Shown piece after piece: positions 7,821 to 16,700 of a stretch of DNA of 18,198 nucleotides; positions within the stretch are counted from its first letter, which is position 1, and every line of letters begins with the position of its first letter. The stretch is from JAUWMV01 sp964562425. Lineage in GTDB: Bacteria > UBP14 > UBA6098 > B30-G16. The notes below the pieces were generated by a model. It did not search any database, was not told where the DNA came from, and worked only from the letters and a program-made list of their open reading frames with translations. Both the position numbers and the translations under genes were made by a program. The DNA lies in the NCBI GenBank assembly GCA_964562425.1, contig CAZLTJ010000046.1, positions 1 to 18,198 on the forward strand. The letters run 5' to 3'.

Positions 7821-10800
7821 TTAGGGTAAACTAATTTTTCCTTTAACTTCAACTTCAAGCCAATATTCTCTAATATGTGAGTAATATGTGGGTGTTTCTA
7901 TATAAAACCATAAAGGTATTTCACTTCCTGTCGAAATGTTATAGCCACCAGGTCCAAAGTAAATTGTATCCGCCCAGATAAACGTATCTATAACCACATC
8001 GCTTGAAACATCGAATGTAGGCGAGATGCTGTCTCCTATACTAATCATGAGAACGAATTTATATTCTCCATGAGTAGTATCCGGACTCCATAAGGTATCG
8101 GACGAAGATTTAAATGCAAAACCTATATCGATAGGAGCGTTGCTGTAGTTGTAAAGATAGCCCGATGCACTATCACCGCTTTCAATTATTCCTCCTGCAC
8201 TAATGCTATCAGTTGTAGGCCAAATTATATCTGGTCTTACTGAAATACTTATGAACATATCTTCTATATCGTAATATACTGTATCTATAGTAGGTTTGGA
8301 TGCGACATTCGTGACAGAACTGTCAGTTTTCACATATGTTTCATAATCTGTGAAGTTGTAATCGGTATCAGAAGCATAGATCTCGAATGAATCGTCCATG
8401 GCAACCCAAGAAGCAACTAAATCTATTGTTGTATCCGACTCTATAGATATCCAACCGGATCCAGTTCTTGGGCTTTTAACTCCCAAACATCGAAAGTAGT
8501 AATCGAAGTTGGCTGTGTATATTTTTGGAGTTCTAATTTCAACTTTGTGATCTCTTGCACCACTATCGCTCCAGAATGAGAAAAATAATGCTGTATCTGC
8601 TCCAATTTCGTAGAAACTATCTGCCCAGATCTGAATTGTATCGTAAAGTGTAACATAGTCCGACCAAGGTCCTAATACCGAATTTATATAAATCTTACAT
8701 TCAGGAGGATTAGATTTGACTTCTGTCCAAGCACACAAATCATAATGTGCGTATAGAGTTCCAGCCGTATCAACCTCGAGAGTGCATAGATTGGAAGTTG
8801 AATTGATAAGACCAGTCCATCTTCGGAAAATTACAGCATATCCAAATATCTTAACAGTGTCACCGGCATCGATTATAACAAAGCTTCCCACTGGGAACCA
8901 TTCTATTGTTGTACTTGAATCTATCAATGAAAAGATAACGATTTGAACGGATCTATTCCAAATAGCAGTATCGTAAACAGCCTCAGTCATTGGAAGTGAA
9001 ACTGAAGAATCATCCGAGGGATAGGTTCCTCCAAAGCCGGAAAAAAGCCATGCCTCTGTTGTAGAAATGGGAATATAAGTGGAATCCACCCAGAATCTGG
9101 CAGTGCTATCTTTATACATCCAGTTATCGGAGAATGCATTGCATCCAACTGTGCCATATCCGCTATTGTTGATTTCAAAGCGATAGGCTAAAGTATATTC
9201 TGCTGTAAGGGTTTCTGGCTTGGTTGATGTAACAGACCTATTCAATGTAGTATCACCATCAGACCAATTAGCAAATAACCAAGCAGAATCACCATTATCA
9301 GTATTTAGTGGTTTTATTGTGTAAGATGCTCCAGAATCCACCCACATTGAATAGGGTGCATAAAAATTGCCTGAAATTGTTCCGTAATTTATTAAAAAGT
9401 TGCAATTTACTGGAGTAGTGTTAAAGCTTGTGAGGAATTTTAGTGAATCTCGATTGAACGAGACCTTGAAACTATCCGTGCTTCCTGAGGATGAAAGAAT
9501 AGTGACGAACTGCACAGATGTTGTACAATCCCATTCATCAAAGACAAGTCTATGCTTTTTGGTGCTGCTTGTCTGTACCCATTGTATTGAATCTGTCGAT
9601 AAAATAATCGTACTTTCCGCCATCCATGCGACAAGTGCATTCCCTGTATATGGGATTTTATTCATTTTTACAATTGATCCAATCGGATCTGTTTCTAAAA
9701 AAACATTACATTTTGATACGCCTGTGGAAGTGTCCCATGAGACTTTAATATCCGTTGGGAAATCAACTTGAATCTCTGCAGCAACCGAATCGATGGTGGA
9801 ATCTGTTCTGGCAGAAATAGACCATTCATCGAAAACATACACAGTATCTTCTGCTCCCATAGCAGGCGAGACGACTTTAAAATTAAACGTACTGTCAAAA
9901 CCCACATAATGTTTTCCTGAGGAAGGAAGAATATAACCGTAAGGTGAAATAAGATCAACCTTAGCTGCAGGAGAGATCGAATATGTCCATCGAGCGATTT
10001 CTTGATTATACTTGATTTTGAACCATCCACTGCTACCCCAACTTGTTCCCCAGGAGTTCTTGCATAACCATGCGGAATCAGAATCATCAAAACCTATAAT
10101 AACCACAGCGTGATTTCCTCTATAAGAACCATAGACATATTCATATACTCCGCTGGAATAGTAGAGAAAGTCGGCGTAGACTTTCATTGAGGCATAAATT
10201 GGATGCTTTAGTACAGCGTTCTTTATGTTTTCTATTCCGCTGGAAGTGCTTCCTCCAGAGACATATGTAGCATTAAGTATTCTATAGTCGATCTTATCTT
10301 CCCAATCACTGCATCTCAAAGAGCAGGCTTTGTCTGTGGCACTGTAAGTCATACAGTCTTCATAAAACAAACCGACTTCTTTAAGGTAATCTTTAGCAAA
10401 GGAACCACCACGACAGCCGAAATAATTGTAATCACATGAGACAAGTTGTTGCTCAGATAAATTTGGGTCGAGCTCTGCAGAATCGGCAAAGATATTAATT
10501 GCTGATTCAAATACACCACATGTAGCAAATGCCCAGCATGAACCACAAGAACCTTGATTTTTTACAGATGTTGTCCAATCTTTACTTGAATAATCACGCC
10601 AGTCGTGAGCAGTAACTGGTTTCGTATCGTGAGGTAATTCTACTGAATGGTTGGTTGTGTCGTTGTTTGGGAATTCACCCTCGAAGTTTATTTCACCAAG
10701 CATGTTATCTATTGTTTGATCGGGGATAATTGTTATATCATTAATATCTGCTGTCCAATTTACCCCTTTAATGAGAATGGCTGTCCTAACTGTTTCAAGT

Positions 10801-10889
10801 TGAGCATGTCTGAAATCTAAGAACGGATTTTGGGCTGCGCATATCGAGATCATCAATCCTAAAATCATAAATAATTTGTTATGCCTCAT
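7821..10889 (-). CDS. Secreted papain-family (C1A) cysteine protease with InlB-like repeats
   Basis: I start this at the ATG at 10889 (1022 residues), because GGGGGTG lies just before it; an in-frame ATG at 10901 has no ribosome site. The N-terminus is a signal peptide ending CAA before QNP. After a pro-segment of about 75 residues comes the peptidase domain: Gln112 (oxyanion hole) and Cys118 in QGSCGSCWAFA, a CXGG motif in GCRGGS, His260 in GNHAVVIIGFDD, and Asn278 in CKNSWGTSWG. The full Gln-Cys-His-Asn set of active papain-family enzymes is present. A typical I29 propeptide motif is not evident. Residues about 350-880 hold divergent repeats, and the last 140 residues look like an Ig-like domain. 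No sortase motif or recognisable type IX sorting domain is seen at the C-terminus (ends KISLP). It is the first gene of a two-gene unit with the Omp85-fused peptidase, which suggests a joint surface role. Confidence 0.9.
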   Translation of the reverse strand: MRHNKLFMILGLMISICAAQNPFLDFRHAQLETVRTAILIKGVNWTADINDITIIPDQTIDNMLGEINFEGEFPNNDTTNHSVELPHDTKPVTAHDWRDYSSKDWTTSVKNQGSCGSCWAFATCGVFESAINIFADSAELDPNLSEQQLVSCDYNYFGCRGGSFAKDYLKEVGLFYEDCMTYSATDKACSLRCSDWEDKIDYRILNATYVSGGSTSSGIENIKNAVLKHPIYASMKVYADFLYYSSGVYEYVYGSYRGNHAVVIIGFDDSDSAWLCKNSWGTSWGSSGWFKIKYNQEIARWTYSISPAAKVDLISPYGYILPSSGKHYVGFDSTFNFKVVSPAMGAEDTVYVFDEWSISARTDSTIDSVAAEIQVDFPTDIKVSWDTSTGVSKCNVFLETDPIGSIVKMNKIPYTGNALVAWMAESTIILSTDSIQWVQTSSTKKHRLVFDEWDCTTSVQFVTILSSSGSTDSFKVSFNRDSLKFLTSFNTTPVNCNFLINYGTISGNFYAPYSMWVDSGASYTIKPLNTDNGDSAWLFANWSDGDTTLNRSVTSTKPETLTAEYTLAYRFEINNSGYGTVGCNAFSDNWMYKDSTARFWVDSTYIPISTTEAWLFSGFGGTYPSDDSSVSLPMTEAVYDTAIWNRSVQIVIFSLIDSSTTIEWFPVGSFVIIDAGDTVKIFGYAVIFRRWTGLINSTSNLCTLEVDTAGTLYAHYDLCAWTEVKSNPPECKIYINSVLGPWSDYVTLYDTIQIWADSFYEIGADTALFFSFWSDSGARDHKVEIRTPKIYTANFDYYFRCLGVKSPRTGSGWISIESDTTIDLVASWVAMDDSFEIYASDTDYNFTDYETYVKTDSSVTNVASKPTIDTVYYDIEDMFISISVRPDIIWPTTDSISAGGIIESGDSASGYLYNYSNAPIDIGFAFKSSSDTLWSPDTTHGEYKFVLMISIGDSISPTFDVSSDVVIDTFIWADTIYFGPGGYNISTGSEIPLWFYIETPTYYSHIREYWLEVEVKGKISLP
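8247..9848 (-). repeat. Divergent InlB-like repeats inside the cysteine protease
   Basis: Within the C1A protease, about seven units follow the pattern of aromatic, two or three residues, W, a short loop, then T/Y-A-X-Y/F. Examples (in residues counted from the upstream ATG at 10901) are FDEW at 358-360 and 455-457, FANWSDGD then LTAEY near 543-569, RRWTG then LYAHY near 693-720, and SFWSDSG then YTANF near 775-799. This is the style of the bacterial InlB B-repeat family, usually stalk or adhesion modules. DNA identity between units is low, so the expansion is old. Confidence 0.6.
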
Positions 10890-10892
10890 ATT

Positions 10893-10899
10893 CACCCCC
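10893..10899 (-). promoter_or_regulatory. Ribosome binding site deciding the cysteine protease start
   Basis: On the minus strand this reads GGGGGTG, with the last G of the G-run five bases before the ATG at 10889. It overlaps the alternative upstream ATG at 10899-10901, so initiation at the upstream codon would hide the site. The downstream start is preferred and gives a compact signal peptide. Confidence 0.6.
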
Positions 10900-10950
10900 A
10901 TATTATCAAATAAAAATATATAAATAAAATAAAATTACAATGAGGAAATA

Positions 10951-12405
10951 ATGATAAAAAAGCTGTTATTTGTAATAGCAATAATTTGGTGGATTGGCTC
11001 GATGCACTTCTTATGGCGTTCTGTTAGAGCGTTGCAACCGGAAATCCCTGATACTATCGACGTTTTTCGTGTTGGTGAAGTAATGAGACAGGAATGGTTT
11101 TCTATTTATTTTAAAGGTGAAAAAATTGGTTACACTTCTAAGACTGTACAGGACCTTGGGAAAAAGTTACTCATTTCCGATGTTTCCTATATGAGAATTC
11201 CTGTTGGTGGTACAGTACAGGAGATATTCTCTCAGGGAATAATAACAGTTAATAATGATTTCTCTCTTCAGGGATTTACTTTTGATTTGCATGGAGGAGA
11301 ATATCTAACCAGTGCGTCCGGTATAGTTCACGATGATAAGATTGAGGTGGTTATAATTACTGGAGAACAGAACGATACAATAACATTTCCTAATGATGGG
11401 AAGATCTATCCTTCATCGGTGATACCTGAAATTCTTGCAGCTAAAGGTTTCAAGTATGGATTGAAGATTAATTTACCTGGATTTGATCCATTTACTTTAA
11501 CGAGAATTTCACAGAAAATACATGTTACAAGACAAGTTAGAGAGACAATTATGGGTAAAAAGATGGATCTATGGAAAGTTAAGGTGTCTATTATGGGTTT
11601 AGAAACAGAGATGCATATAACTGATTCTGGAGAAGTGATGCTTGAAAGGTCAGACATGGGTTTTTCTATGTTTCGTGAACCTCAAGAGAAAGCTTTAGCT
11701 TTTGAAATGTCACGATCTGGCAATTTTGATTTATTGACTGATTTTTCTATTCCTGCTCGGTGGAAGATGGAGATTGACCCAAGAATTGCGTTATATGCAA
11801 AATTTGTATTAAAAGGATTTAAGAAAGGAATATTAGAACTTGAGGATTTCAATCAAAGACTTCGTGGTGATACATTGGAAATTTGCTCCGAGGGATTTGA
11901 GAAATTCATTTCACCGACGCCTGAGGATACAGCTGAGGAGCCTTTTATTCAATGTAATGATAGAAGAATAATCAAGGCAGTTGAAAAAATCATAGGTAAT
12001 GAAAAGGATACATTGGAAATGTTGTTGAAAATTAATGAGTATCTCTATTATAACATTAAGAAAGAATATCAGGCATCACTTCCATCGGCACTCGATGTTT
12101 TATCAAAAAAGCGTGGGGATTGCAATGAACATACTATTCTGTTTGTTGCTATGGCAAGGTCGATGAAAATTCCTTCAAGAATTAACGTAGGACTTGTATA
12201 TCAGGATGGAAAATTCGCATACCATGCATGGCCACAAGCATGGGTTAATGGAAGGTGGTTTTTATTTGAGCCGACTCTTGGACAGTTTCCCGTTGATGCA
12301 ACCCACATAAAACTACTATCGGGAAATTTGGATAAACAAGTTCAACTTTTGAGACTAAGTGATGTGAGTATAAATGTTGTAGAAGCCTCGGAAAAATGCC
12401 CATAA
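10951..12405 (+). CDS. Membrane-anchored or exported transglutaminase-like protein
   Basis: The protein has 484 residues with one N-terminal hydrophobic segment (5-22) that could be a signal anchor. Residues about 45-270 match the beta-rich domain that often precedes such modules (EWFSIYFKGEKIGYTSKTV near the start). Residues about 340-455 are a transglutaminase/protease-like fold: Cys391 in KKRGDCNEHT, His425 in AYHAWPQAWV, then FEPTLGQFPVDATHI. In most relatives the third catalytic residue is the Asp of a DPT motif; here that position is Glu440 (EPT). Cys and His are intact, so activity is possible. Such proteins may act as peptidases or amide-bond-forming enzymes on envelope polymers; the substrate here is unknown. 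TGAGGA stands 4 bases before the ATG. It heads the plus-strand block, divergent from the cysteine protease, and is followed 53 bases later by dxr. Confidence 0.8.
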   Translation: MIKKLLFVIAIIWWIGSMHFLWRSVRALQPEIPDTIDVFRVGEVMRQEWFSIYFKGEKIGYTSKTVQDLGKKLLISDVSYMRIPVGGTVQEIFSQGIITVNNDFSLQGFTFDLHGGEYLTSASGIVHDDKIEVVIITGEQNDTITFPNDGKIYPSSVIPEILAAKGFKYGLKINLPGFDPFTLTRISQKIHVTRQVRETIMGKKMDLWKVKVSIMGLETEMHITDSGEVMLERSDMGFSMFREPQEKALAFEMSRSGNFDLLTDFSIPARWKMEIDPRIALYAKFVLKGFKKGILELEDFNQRLRGDTLEICSEGFEKFISPTPEDTAEEPFIQCNDRRIIKAVEKIIGNEKDTLEMLLKINEYLYYNIKKEYQASLPSALDVLSKKRGDCNEHTILFVAMARSMKIPSRINVGLVYQDGKFAYHAWPQAWVNGRWFLFEPTLGQFPVDATHIKLLSGNLDKQVQLLRLSDVSINVVEASEKCP

Positions 12406-12458
12406 ATTTAAAGGTATTTTTGAAAATATTGTAATAAACGGAACGGTTTGGTTATAAA

Positions 12459-13616
12459 ATGAAAGAAAAAAAAATTGCGATATTAGGTTCTACTGGTTCG
12501 ATAGGAACTCAAACACTCGATGTAATAAGAATGCATTCAGATAGATTTAAGGTTCAATCAGTTGCAGCAAGAAGCAATTTGGAACTTATCTCTAAGCAAA
12601 TTAAAGAATTCGCTCCCGAAAAAGCATTTATTTCCGACAAAGATCTTGCTTGTATACTTCGCGCGAGATTTCCTGATATTTTGGTGTTATCCGGTGAGGA
12701 TGGCTTATGTATGCTTGCTCAGGATAGAGAAGTGGATATTGTTGTTAATGCTATTGTCGGAGCTTCTGGTTTAATGCCTTCGATGTGTGCTATAGAAGCA
12801 GGCAAGAGACTTTGCACTGCTAATAAAGAGTCTCTCGTTATGGCAGGTGAAATACTTATGAACCTTGCAGGTAAAATGGGAACTAAAATTATCCCTATCG
12901 ATAGCGAGCACTCTGCTCTTTTGCAAGCAATGTTGTCCGGTAGCCATAGTGAAATATCCCGATTGATTCTTACAGCGTCTGGAGGACCTTTTTTTGGCAA
13001 AGATGTCGATTACGATACACTAAAGCCAGAACAGGCTTTGAATCATCCAAATTGGAGCATGGGACCCAGAATAAGCATAGACTCAGCCACAATGATGAAC
13101 AAAGCTCTCGAAGTCATCGAGGCTCATTGGCTTTTTGATATCCCACCTGAAAAAATTAATGTGGTAATTCATCCTCAGAGCATTATACACTCTATTGTTG
13201 AATTCGTTGATGGCTCACAGATTGCACAGATGTCCATTCCGGATATGAAACTTCCGATTCAGTATGCATTAACCTATCCAGAGAGATTGGAATCGACAAT
13301 TAATACATTGAACTTGGAAGACCTTAAGATATTAACTTTTTATCCAGTCGATCGGGAAATTTTTCCAGCTCTGGGATTGGCTTTCAAAGCACTTGAAATT
13401 GGTGGTACGGCGCCTGCAGTTTTAAATGCTGCAGATGAGATTGCTGTTGATGCTTTTTTGAACGGTAAAATTAGATTTTCTGAAATTACTTCACTTGTGC
13501 GAGAATGTATGAATTCTATTAAAATAACATATGGAATTTCATTGGAGGATATTCTAGATGCAGATCGAACTGCAAGAGATTGGATGGTGGAGAGAATTAA
13601 GGAACCAGCACAATAA
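12459..13616 (+). CDS. dxr: 1-deoxy-D-xylulose 5-phosphate reductoisomerase
   Basis: Dxr (IspC) converts 1-deoxy-D-xylulose 5-phosphate to 2-C-methyl-D-erythritol 4-phosphate with NADPH, the committed step of the MEP isoprenoid pathway, in the cytoplasm. At 385 residues it is close to the usual 390-400. The NADPH loop GSTGSIG is at 10-16. The metal ligands are Asp148 and Glu150 in IDSEHSAL, and Glu218 in MMNKALE, next to substrate-binding Asn214 and Lys215. The phosphate and flexible-loop elements are ASGGPF at 173-178 and HPNWSMG at 196-202 with its conserved Trp199. IHPQSIIHS and PDMKLPI also match. All key residues are present, so it should be active. No good Shine-Dalgarno is visible; it lies 53 bases after the transglutaminase-like gene and may be cotranscribed. 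The common partners rseP, cdsA and uppS are not adjacent. Confidence 0.97.
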   Translation: MKEKKIAILGSTGSIGTQTLDVIRMHSDRFKVQSVAARSNLELISKQIKEFAPEKAFISDKDLACILRARFPDILVLSGEDGLCMLAQDREVDIVVNAIVGASGLMPSMCAIEAGKRLCTANKESLVMAGEILMNLAGKMGTKIIPIDSEHSALLQAMLSGSHSEISRLILTASGGPFFGKDVDYDTLKPEQALNHPNWSMGPRISIDSATMMNKALEVIEAHWLFDIPPEKINVVIHPQSIIHSIVEFVDGSQIAQMSIPDMKLPIQYALTYPERLESTINTLNLEDLKILTFYPVDREIFPALGLAFKALEIGGTAPAVLNAADEIAVDAFLNGKIRFSEITSLVRECMNSIKITYGISLEDILDADRTARDWMVERIKEPAQ

Positions 13617-13752
13617 ACAATACATTTATCAAACATGCTCTATTAATTGTTTTTTATAATTTTTGAAATATCTGAGTCTTAAATTTAAATTATTATTTTA
13701 AAAGAGTGGAAATGTTTTATATTATTTAAGTTAAATTAAACATGGAGTAAAC

Positions 13753-16700
13753 ATGAAAAAATTGAAATTTTTTTTTCTTACGATATTCATCCTCTATTCA
13801 GTTGCATTAGCTCAAGTTACATGGATTGAAACAAGCCAATCAGATTTTGCAGATGGTTGGATAGACCCAAACTTGTATGTATCATTTAGAGCAAATCTGG
13901 AATCCGATTCAGGAGCAATTGAGTGGTTCTCTCGGTTTGATTTAGACGGAAATGGGTATGCTGATTTTGTTTCTGTCGATCATAACTGGCCATATTTTCT
14001 TCGAATCTGGTATATGGGAGCAACCGGATTGGACAGTTCGCAATATTTACCAATGGGTGGTCCAGGAGGTAACTGTGATTATGCTGATCTTAATGTTGAC
14101 GGTTTCGCAGAAATAATACATTCGGGTTATTTGACCCACAATTTAAGCATATATTGGAGTACATTAGGATCGTTTTCTGCAACTGATACAACAAATTTTT
14201 ACAATAACAATTCTGAAGCAACCTATGTTGCTGATTTTGATAAAGATGGATATCTTGATATAGCTGTCTCTAATTTTAATTTTTACATCTATTGGGGGAG
14301 TAGCAGAGGTATTCATGGTTGGGAAGTCTGCGATACTACCACATTGCATATTGGCAGTGGGACAGCTCACAATCTCGAGAGTGCAGACTTTGATAGAGAT
14401 AGTGATTTAGATATAGTAATTTATGCTACGAATATATTTATCGCTCGCAATGAGGGAGGAAGAACTTTCACATTACATACTATTCCAGATATTAGGATGG
14501 TGGGTTGTCACGGATTGTCTGTGGGAGATATTGATAATGACAATGATATAGACATAGTGGCAACTAGCAGAAATTTCCCACCAGATCCAACAGTTATCCT
14601 TTTCAACGATGGAGCGGGGAATTTCACGGATTCAATGAAAATTTTCCCCGGATCTTCATACGGTGGTTCGGCTTTGTATGATTTTAATGGTGATAATTGG
14701 CTTGATATATTATTTTTTAGAGGTGTTCCAGGTGGTATGTTAAGAATTTATCCTAATATTGGACCACCCTCACTATTTCTAGATGCAACATCTTATACAA
14801 TTGGTCCATATCCTGTTAATTCAAGTGGTGGAACAGTTATTGATGCTAATAGAGATGGTAATGTTGACATATTTTTAAACAATTATGTCAATGGTTATTC
14901 ATTGCTTTTGTGGGGACCTTCATTCAGTACATGCGATTCATTTCCGGTAAGTATAGATCATCATGGTATTTATCGAGAACCTGGAAACATACGAGATAGA
15001 AGTCAGTCTGCATGGTATGAAAGTAGTATTTTTGATACATATTTCGAATTTGGTATTTCCTCTGGCATTGTACATTGGGATGCCTACGATGAGAAAGACT
15101 ATGATACAACATGGATTCTACCAAAGCCAGAAGGTGCGGAGGTTATCGTTCTTGCTAGAACTGGAAATACTCCATTTCCAGATATAACATGGACTGAATG
15201 GGATACTTTATTCGATGATGATTCATTACCACCATCAATTTTGGGTAATCGATACATTCAATACCGTGCAGAGTTATGGTATGAAAATCCAGCAAATTTG
15301 CCTTGGCTAGAAAAAATAGAATTTGTATTCATCAGTTTAACTCCCCTCCAACTATCTTTTGCCGAGGAAACCGATTGCAATGACCGAAATATTGTAGAGA
15401 TCTGTTATGAGATTTCGGGAGACTCTATTCCATACGATGTTCTGCTGCATTTAAGCTTAGATTCCGGAATAACTTGGATATTTCCGTTCGACTCGATCTG
15501 GGACTATGAAGATGATTTAGGAGATAGCATTTATCCCGATGAGCATTGTTTTTTCTGGGAATTGGGGCATGATATACCTGGGATCGAGGGATATTATCCA
15601 ATGCGGATTATCGCATCCAGTGATGATTTCGATTGCGTTTGTAGCAATATATTTGATGATACACTGAGGTATAATGGAACTATACCTAAATGTTTAATAC
15701 TTGGCAAACTACCTGGAGTATTAACTGACATAGACACGAATATAACCTATAAATTAGGAGACACAACTGCTGGATTGGTGTGGTTTTCAGATACTACAGA
15801 TACCAATTTTTCTTCATATTTACGGGGTCACATTAACTTTACACATCGTTACGGTTGGTCGGATGGTCATTTCTATATATATTATAATATATGTTCTCCT
15901 GTAATGTACGATACACTAAGAATGATATTGAGAAAGGACGATGATATCAAGCTGTGGATCGATGGCAAGCTTATATTTGAGGAGCATGATCATCTTGTTA
16001 ACATTAATCCTTACGATCCACCTGATACAGTAATCGTAATACTGGATAGCTGTAAATCACGTTCTGTATTGATGTGGCTTTATGATGATCGGACAAATTG
16101 TTCTATTTCATACTGGTTCGAGGATTTACACGGCAATCCTGCCACATGGCTGAGATACAGCCTTGAACCGGATACCGGAAGTCATTACTTAGAAACAGTA
16201 TCCGATACATCCGAATATATTGGTCCTCTCGACTCCAAACCACCGCTTGTTTCGCTGGACTGTCCAGATACGAGTGTTTTCGTTGGGGAGGAAATAAATA
16301 TTTTGTGGGATGTTGAGGACTTATTTTTCCGAAATGACTCAGGAATCATCATAATCGAATTCGGTTCAGAAACAGATACATATGATGTCGCAGATGGTCG
16401 GTTCGATTGGACAATTCCCACATCTATAGATTGCGACACAGCCATGATAATTGTGGAATTACGAGATTCATTCTGTAATTGGGGATATGATTCATGTGAA
16501 ATAAATATTTTAAGACCAGGTTACATTTCAATTTCATTTGGTGATACAATAGGGAAGAGATGCCGACCGGTTGTTGTCCCTTTGACGATAGATTCTGCGG
16601 ATGCTTTTATAGGCAGTATAATGATAAATATCGAAGTTGACACCACAGCAGCAATACCTGTGAATTTTACCCCTGTATATTCTCCGATGCCATGTTCCAC

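Noticed and set aside
9400..9771. 123-codon plus-strand frame opposite the cysteine protease
   Set aside because: It is antisense to a well-supported gene and has no ribosome site or family resemblance.
13615..13655. Inverted repeat AAACAAT / ATTGTTT followed by T-run after dxr, as a terminator
   Set aside because: The stem is AT-rich with one G-C pair and the loop is about 24 bases, too weak to call an intrinsic terminator.
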